42,919 nt of DNA, taken from contig CAKUFG010000025.1 of the NCBI GenBank assembly GCA_934647235.1, positions 1-42,919 on the forward strand, given 5' to 3'. The notes beneath the pieces were generated by a model. It did not search any database and had not been told where the DNA came from. It saw only the letters and a program-made list of their open reading frames with translations. The position numbers and the translations under genes are program-made. Source of the DNA: an uncultured Clostridia bacterium (GTDB lineage Bacteria > Bacillota > Clostridia > Christensenellales > Aristaeellaceae). Shown here piece by piece: positions 38,832-42,919 of this stretch; the first letter of the stretch is position 1; each line of letters opens with the position of its first letter.

Positions 38832-40877
38832 GTGCATATACAAAAAATACAAATTAAGAATTATCGCTTGCTTAACAATGTAACCATTGATTTTGATAAA
38901 ACTCTCACTCTTTTTGTTGGGAAAAACAATACAGGAAAAACATCGCTAATTAGCATATTTGAATTCTTGCTTTCTGATCAAAAAAAGCTATTATTCGAGG
39001 ATTATCCTTTAAGCTGTCGTGAAACACTCTATAACGCAGTAAACGTATATTGGAACAGTACTGATGAAAAGAAAGATGAAATATTTCAACATACTGTACC
39101 AACAACTTCATTTACATTATATATTGATTACTCCGAAGATTCGGAAACATTTGGTGCGCTAAGCAATTTCATAATTGACTTAGATGATGCCAGTAATACG
39201 GTAATAATATCCATAACATTAGATGTTATTTCAAACATAGGGGAAATTTTAACAAATTACAAAACGAAGTTTGATACACTAATGTCCTTACCCGATCACC
39301 CTGAAGAAGGCATTTGCATTTCTGAACTAGTTCAGAATGCTTTTCCTGATTTGTTTGAATTGCGAATTGTAACAGTGAACCCTTCAAACCCAAAAGACAC
39401 GATGGTTTGCTCAAAAAACGATTTAAAAAGCCTGTTTTGTGCACACACAATTAAGGCAGAAAGAAGTCTTGATGAATCCAATGATTCTGAGTTGAATCCA
39501 CTTGGAAAAATCATGAGAAAACTTTTTGAGACTGAGATTAGCGAAGTTACCGATGAGGTGCGCCCTGCTTTAGAAAGCCTACAAAAAATAGTTACAGATG
39601 TGAATTATAATATACAAAATCAAGTTACGGTTCATATGAACAAAATTGTTTCTTCTATGAGGCCATTTGGTTATCCAGATGGAGAAGATTTAGCGCTTAA
39701 AGCGAAGACAAAAATATCTCTTGAAAAGAGGATTACGGATAATACCGAATTAGCCTATGAATCACCGGGGATTGGAGAAACACTTCCAGGTTCTCACAAT
39801 GGCTTGGGATATAAGAATCTAATCAAGATATCAATGGAACTTCATGAGTATGTACAAAGAGTAAAAGAAGATAGAACTAAGATTCCCGTATTAATTATTG
39901 AAGAGCCGGAAGCTCATATGCATCCACAGCTTCAAACAACTTTTGTTGAGTTTTTGGAAGATTTTATTGCTACTGAAATAGGTGAAAATGTCGTTCAATG
40001 TATTCTTACAACACATTCAGCACATGTTGCAAATACAATACCATTTAACCAAATAAGATATATACGGCGTTACAAAACGTATGTGGAATATAAGAACCTT
40101 AGCGATTTTCCAACTAGTGGTGCAAATGATGAGGAAAAAAAGCTGCACTTGGATTTCTTGCAGAAGTATATGAAAACTAGTTATTGTGATCTATATTTCT
40201 GCGACAAAGCAATTCTTGTCGAAGGTGCCACAGAACGACTTCTCATTCCCGATATGATCAGAAAACTAGAACAAGACGGAGAAATGGGTGAAAATATGCT
40301 ATCATCACAGTATTATACAATTGCTGAAGTTGGTGGTGCCTATGCTCACCTATTTTATGATTTTGTTGATTATCTTGGTGTTCCAACTTTGATTATTACC
40401 GATATTGATTTTGTTAATGAAGATGGGAAGGCTTGTCAAAAAGATGAAGCAAAAAGAACATCTAATGGCGCAATTATAAGATGGTGTCATGATGTATTTC
40501 ATATTGCCATAACCAATAAAATCCCGATAGAGCATGTTCTTGAAATGGCAGGAGACGAAGTTAAGCGAACTAATGGACTTAGAAGGTTAGTGTATCAAAA
40601 GGAGGAAGGAAACTTTCACCCAAGAAGTCTTGAAGAAGCAATAATAAATGTTAATCGTGCTTTGTTTGGAAAAACCATAGATGAGACCATCGACTTCTCG
40701 GAAGAGAACGACAAAAAAACTGACTTTGCAATACGCTTGTTATATGAGCCCCAATATGCTGATTACCAAATACCTTCATACATTAAAGAAGGGCTTGTTT
40801 GGTTAAGTTCTATGTCCAGGTTTTCTGCTGGGGAGGAACCTGTAACAATGCATCGCAGACAGTATAGGAGACACTGA
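38832..40877 (+). CDS. gajA: Gabija endonuclease GajA (OLD family)
   Basis: The 681-residue protein starts with GTG (HIQKIQIKNYRLLNNVTIDF). Walker A is FVGKNNTGKTSLIS (30-42), Walker B VLIIEEPEAHMHPQLQ (about 353-368), and TTHSAHVAN follows. A TOPRIM nuclease domain has AILVEGATERLLIP (about 460) and IITDIDFV (about 522), the Glu and DxD that bind metal. With GajB directly downstream this is the two-gene Gabija system, in which GajA nicks DNA when nucleotides run low during phage infection. At 681 residues it is longer than the prototype of roughly 580. GTG is chosen because AAAGGAG lies 11 bases before it. Confidence 0.9.
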   Translation: MHIQKIQIKNYRLLNNVTIDFDKTLTLFVGKNNTGKTSLISIFEFLLSDQKKLLFEDYPLSCRETLYNAVNVYWNSTDEKKDEIFQHTVPTTSFTLYIDYSEDSETFGALSNFIIDLDDASNTVIISITLDVISNIGEILTNYKTKFDTLMSLPDHPEEGICISELVQNAFPDLFELRIVTVNPSNPKDTMVCSKNDLKSLFCAHTIKAERSLDESNDSELNPLGKIMRKLFETEISEVTDEVRPALESLQKIVTDVNYNIQNQVTVHMNKIVSSMRPFGYPDGEDLALKAKTKISLEKRITDNTELAYESPGIGETLPGSHNGLGYKNLIKISMELHEYVQRVKEDRTKIPVLIIEEPEAHMHPQLQTTFVEFLEDFIATEIGENVVQCILTTHSAHVANTIPFNQIRYIRRYKTYVEYKNLSDFPTSGANDEEKKLHLDFLQKYMKTSYCDLYFCDKAILVEGATERLLIPDMIRKLEQDGEMGENMLSSQYYTIAEVGGAYAHLFYDFVDYLGVPTLIITDIDFVNEDGKACQKDEAKRTSNGAIIRWCHDVFHIAITNKIPIEHVLEMAGDEVKRTNGLRRLVYQKEEGNFHPRSLEEAIINVNRALFGKTIDETIDFSEENDKKTDFAIRLLYEPQYADYQIPSYIKEGLVWLSSMSRFSAGEEPVTMHRRQYRRH

Positions 40878-40887
40878 GGAGAGTACA

Positions 40888-42633
40888 ATGACAAACCGAG
40901 AAATAGCTGAAGCACGTGCTAATGAAATTGATCAAAAAATAATTGAAACAGTACAATCAGGCAAAAGCTTTCGAGTAGAGGCAGGAGCTGGGGCAGGAAA
41001 AACATTCTCATTGGAAAGAGTAATAGAATGGCTTGACAAAGAAAAAACGACTTGCTTTAAAAGGAATGGACAAAACGTTGCTTGCATTACCTATACAAAT
41101 GCGGCAGTAGAGGTAATTAAAAAAAGATTATCCTCCAATTCGTTTATAAAACCTAGCACTATTCATACATTCGCATGGGATTTAATTAAGCAGTTTCAAT
41201 CTTCTCTAATAACAGTAGTTGGCGAGCTTCAGTTACTACCCCCAAAAAGCGATGGATCAGGAATACTAATTGATATAAACGAAGTGAAACAAGTTTCATA
41301 TTCTCTTGGAACTCGCTATATTGACGATGGGATTTTGTATCTATATCATGATGATGTAATCAAGCTGTTTGTTAGTTTCCTTGACAAGCCTAAATTTAGA
41401 TTGATCCTCTCTAAAAAATATCCTATCGTATTAATTGATGAGTATCAGGATTCGTTCAAAGTAATAATAAATCAATTCATGAAGTATTTCGTAGAAAAGG
41501 ACACAGGGCCGCAGTTTGGTCTATTCGGTGATTCTTGGCAAACTATTTATGCTTCACAAGGGGCGTGCGGAATTGTTGACAACAATAAATTAGTCGTAAT
41601 CAATAAAGAAGCAAACTTTCGATCTCAGGAAGTTATAGTTAACGCACTAAATAAAATCAGGCCTGAGCTTCCACAGATAACCGCTTCTGATGACACTGAT
41701 GGGAGTATTACCATTATAACGACAGAGGAGTTTTCTTGTAGAATACAAAAAGGATACTATAAGGGAGAATTAGAAGATACTGTATTATTTAGCTGTATTA
41801 ATGATGTAATAGAGGTATTGAATAAAATGTGGAATGGCTCAACAAAAAGACTTATGTTGACACATAAACTATTGGCAAAGCAGCAGGGCTATTCTCACGT
41901 ATTAGATCTTCTTGGCGATCACCTAAAGAACAAAGAGGATGAACACTTTCTGTTCTTCCAGAATAAAGTTGAGCCAATATTCGAAGCATTACAAACAAAT
42001 GATCCTAAGAAACTATTTGAAGTACTAAATGTAGAAAGAAAACCAATAGAATCTAGAGATAATAAACGTCAATGGAGGGAACTAAAAGATCAACTATCTA
42101 TAGCTCGGCAGGGAACGATTCAGGATGTTTTAAAAGTAATTGTAGCCTATAAAATGTTGATTGGAATTCCTCCAAAGGTTGAATATTGGCTGAATGAATC
42201 TGAAAAGCCAGAACAAGATCAGATTTTATATGGCGACAAACCAGTAACTTCTTTGTATTCCACTCAATATATCGAAATGTTGAAAGCTATAGATTTTTTC
42301 AAGCCAGAAGCAGAATTCTCAACGAATCATGGAGTCAAAGGGGAGCAATATGATAATGTATTCCTTGTAATAGGCCGAGGATGGAATGATTATAAATTTG
42401 ATGAACAATTATATCTTGACCCTACTCAGCTTGACGAGAATGCTAGAAAAGCTTATATTAGAAATCGTAATCTGTTTTATGTTTGCTGCTCAAGGCCAAG
42501 GAAGAATCTTGCTATACTGATTACTGTTCCAATTAATAGACAATTCCGAAGCTATTTGGAAAGGGTGTTTGGCTCAGAATGCATCCTCCCATATAGTCAA
42601 TTTATGAGTTTAGGAATGGCAAAAGAAAACTAA
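40888..42633 (+). CDS. gajB: Gabija UvrD-like helicase GajB
   Basis: The 581-residue protein has motif I RVEAGAGAGKTFSLE (about 30-44), Ia NVACITYTNAAVEVIKKRL, II VLIDEYQDSFKVII (about 182), III FGLFGDSWQTIYAS, IV KEANFRSQEVIVN, and VI RNRNLFYVCCSRPRKNLAIL with STNHGVKGEQYDN before it. This is superfamily 1 UvrD/Rep type. GajB works with GajA, consuming ATP and nicked DNA in defence. GGAGAGTACA precedes ATG 40888, ten bases after the gajA stop, so they are one operon. The prototype is about 500 residues, so this one is longer. Confidence 0.9.
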   Translation: MTNREIAEARANEIDQKIIETVQSGKSFRVEAGAGAGKTFSLERVIEWLDKEKTTCFKRNGQNVACITYTNAAVEVIKKRLSSNSFIKPSTIHTFAWDLIKQFQSSLITVVGELQLLPPKSDGSGILIDINEVKQVSYSLGTRYIDDGILYLYHDDVIKLFVSFLDKPKFRLILSKKYPIVLIDEYQDSFKVIINQFMKYFVEKDTGPQFGLFGDSWQTIYASQGACGIVDNNKLVVINKEANFRSQEVIVNALNKIRPELPQITASDDTDGSITIITTEEFSCRIQKGYYKGELEDTVLFSCINDVIEVLNKMWNGSTKRLMLTHKLLAKQQGYSHVLDLLGDHLKNKEDEHFLFFQNKVEPIFEALQTNDPKKLFEVLNVERKPIESRDNKRQWRELKDQLSIARQGTIQDVLKVIVAYKMLIGIPPKVEYWLNESEKPEQDQILYGDKPVTSLYSTQYIEMLKAIDFFKPEAEFSTNHGVKGEQYDNVFLVIGRGWNDYKFDEQLYLDPTQLDENARKAYIRNRNLFYVCCSRPRKNLAILITVPINRQFRSYLERVFGSECILPYSQFMSLGMAKEN

Positions 42634-42684
42634 TAAAGCTGAACAAAGGATTCTTTAACAATAAGATATATAAGGGGCTTAATC

Positions 42685-42762
42685 ATGGACAGGCTTGCAT
42701 TAGAGTATGTTCACACTATTGACAATAAAGAAATATCTGATATAATGGAGCCATGCAGATAA
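42685..42762 (+). pseudogene. Start of a gene interrupted by an IS5-type element
   Basis: AAGGGG at 42673-42678 and an ATG open a frame MDRLALEYVHTIDNKEISDI that stops at 42762. From about 42703 the sequence is the end and promoter of the insertion sequence, so only the first six or seven codons would be original. It might have been a third gene of the gaj operon. Very short, so uncertain. Confidence 0.3.
42719..42746 (+). promoter_or_regulatory. Promoter within the IS5-type end
   Basis: TTGACA (42719-42724), 16 bases, TATAAT (42741-42746), ahead of the transposase start. Confidence 0.65.
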
Positions 42763-42919
42763 CGCAGGAGCAGTATGAAAAGATAGCAAAGTATCTCCCG
42801 AGACAGCGTGGAAACGTCAGCATGAGCAATCTTCAACTGATCAATGCGATCCTGTATGTCACGGAAAACGGCTGCAAGTGGAGGGCGCTGCCGGAAACCT
42901 ATGGAAATTGGCATACGAT
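42753..42919 (+). CDS. IS5-family transposase, N-terminal part (off the window)
   Basis: The 55 visible codons read MQITQEQYEKIAKYLPRQRG, NVSMSNLQLINAILYVTENG and CKWRALPETYGNW. This is the DUF4096/IS5-type N-terminal DNA-binding region (INAILYVxxxGCxWRxLP). The catalytic DDE part lies beyond the window. The ATG overlaps the previous short frame. Confidence 0.85.
   Translation, partial: MQITQEQYEKIAKYLPRQRGNVSMSNLQLINAILYVTENGCKWRALPETYGNWHT

Larger units (their letters stand above)
42700..42919 (+). mobile_element. IS5-family insertion sequence, left end, off the window
   Basis: GAGTATGTTCACACTATTGAC starts near 42703, the usual look of an IS5-family terminal end, followed by a strong promoter (42719-42746) and a transposase frame running off the window. 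The other end lies outside. Confidence 0.55.

Overview
The window looks like chromosome of an anaerobic, probably gut-dwelling member of the Clostridia. Supporting signs are AGGAGG-type ribosome sites, a Phe T-box leader on pheST, a LplB/YtcP-type sugar importer and class 1A penicillin-binding protein, DUF6017-type replication protein and Gabija cargo typical of Firmicutes mobile elements, and repeat hairpins common in gut Clostridia. An assignment near Christensenellales is only a guess.

Layout. (1) 1-22.4 kb is GC-rich core DNA: secreted esterase and hydrolase remnants, flavodoxin, an Fe-S protein divergent from a Crp/Fnr regulator, metallo-beta-lactamase-fold hydrolase, DeoR regulator, AAA ATPase, S33-type hydrolase, a two-permease plus binding-protein sugar importer, pheS-pheT behind a T-box, rpsT, a secreted double-barnase ribonuclease with its barstar inhibitor, PBP1A, a small secreted protein, a purine-nucleoside-permease-like protein behind a consensus promoter with PurBox-like sites, and another secreted protein. 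(2) 22.4-23.2 kb is an IS200-type insertion sequence. (3) 23.2-26.2 kb holds remains of a serine-recombinase element (recombinase without catalytic domain, a related second protein, and a chimeric histidine kinase). (4) 26.2-32.9 kb is a leftward surface-polysaccharide operon (LCP fragment, GT4, EpsG-like polymerase, GT2, truncated flippase) running into a truncated, frameshifted repeat surface protein and a HEPN fragment. (5) 33.66 kb is the 3' part of a tRNA-Ser, read as an attachment site. (6) From there rightwards lies an integrative element: HTH protein, replication protein, small accessory genes, an ATPase/RloB-like pair with a repeat-flanked promoter, a Gabija system (gajA-gajB), and the start of an IS5-family element at the right edge.

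How the genes work together. The left half is ordinary housekeeping and nutrient uptake. The right half is a graveyard and landing zone for mobile DNA: several genes are 5' or 3' halves joined to unrelated partners, and the element at the tRNA-Ser end carries two ATPase-nuclease type modules, which makes it a defence-bearing element. Base composition drops stepwise from the GC-rich core to the AT-rich Gabija genes, in keeping with recent acquisition. The most noteworthy items are the double barnase with complementary active-site losses, the ATPase/RloB-like pair with its repeat-and-palindrome promoter, the tRNA-Ser att region with a promoter exactly placed before a tRNA-like 5' end, and the run of gene-fragment junctions (which could also signal assembly chimerism).
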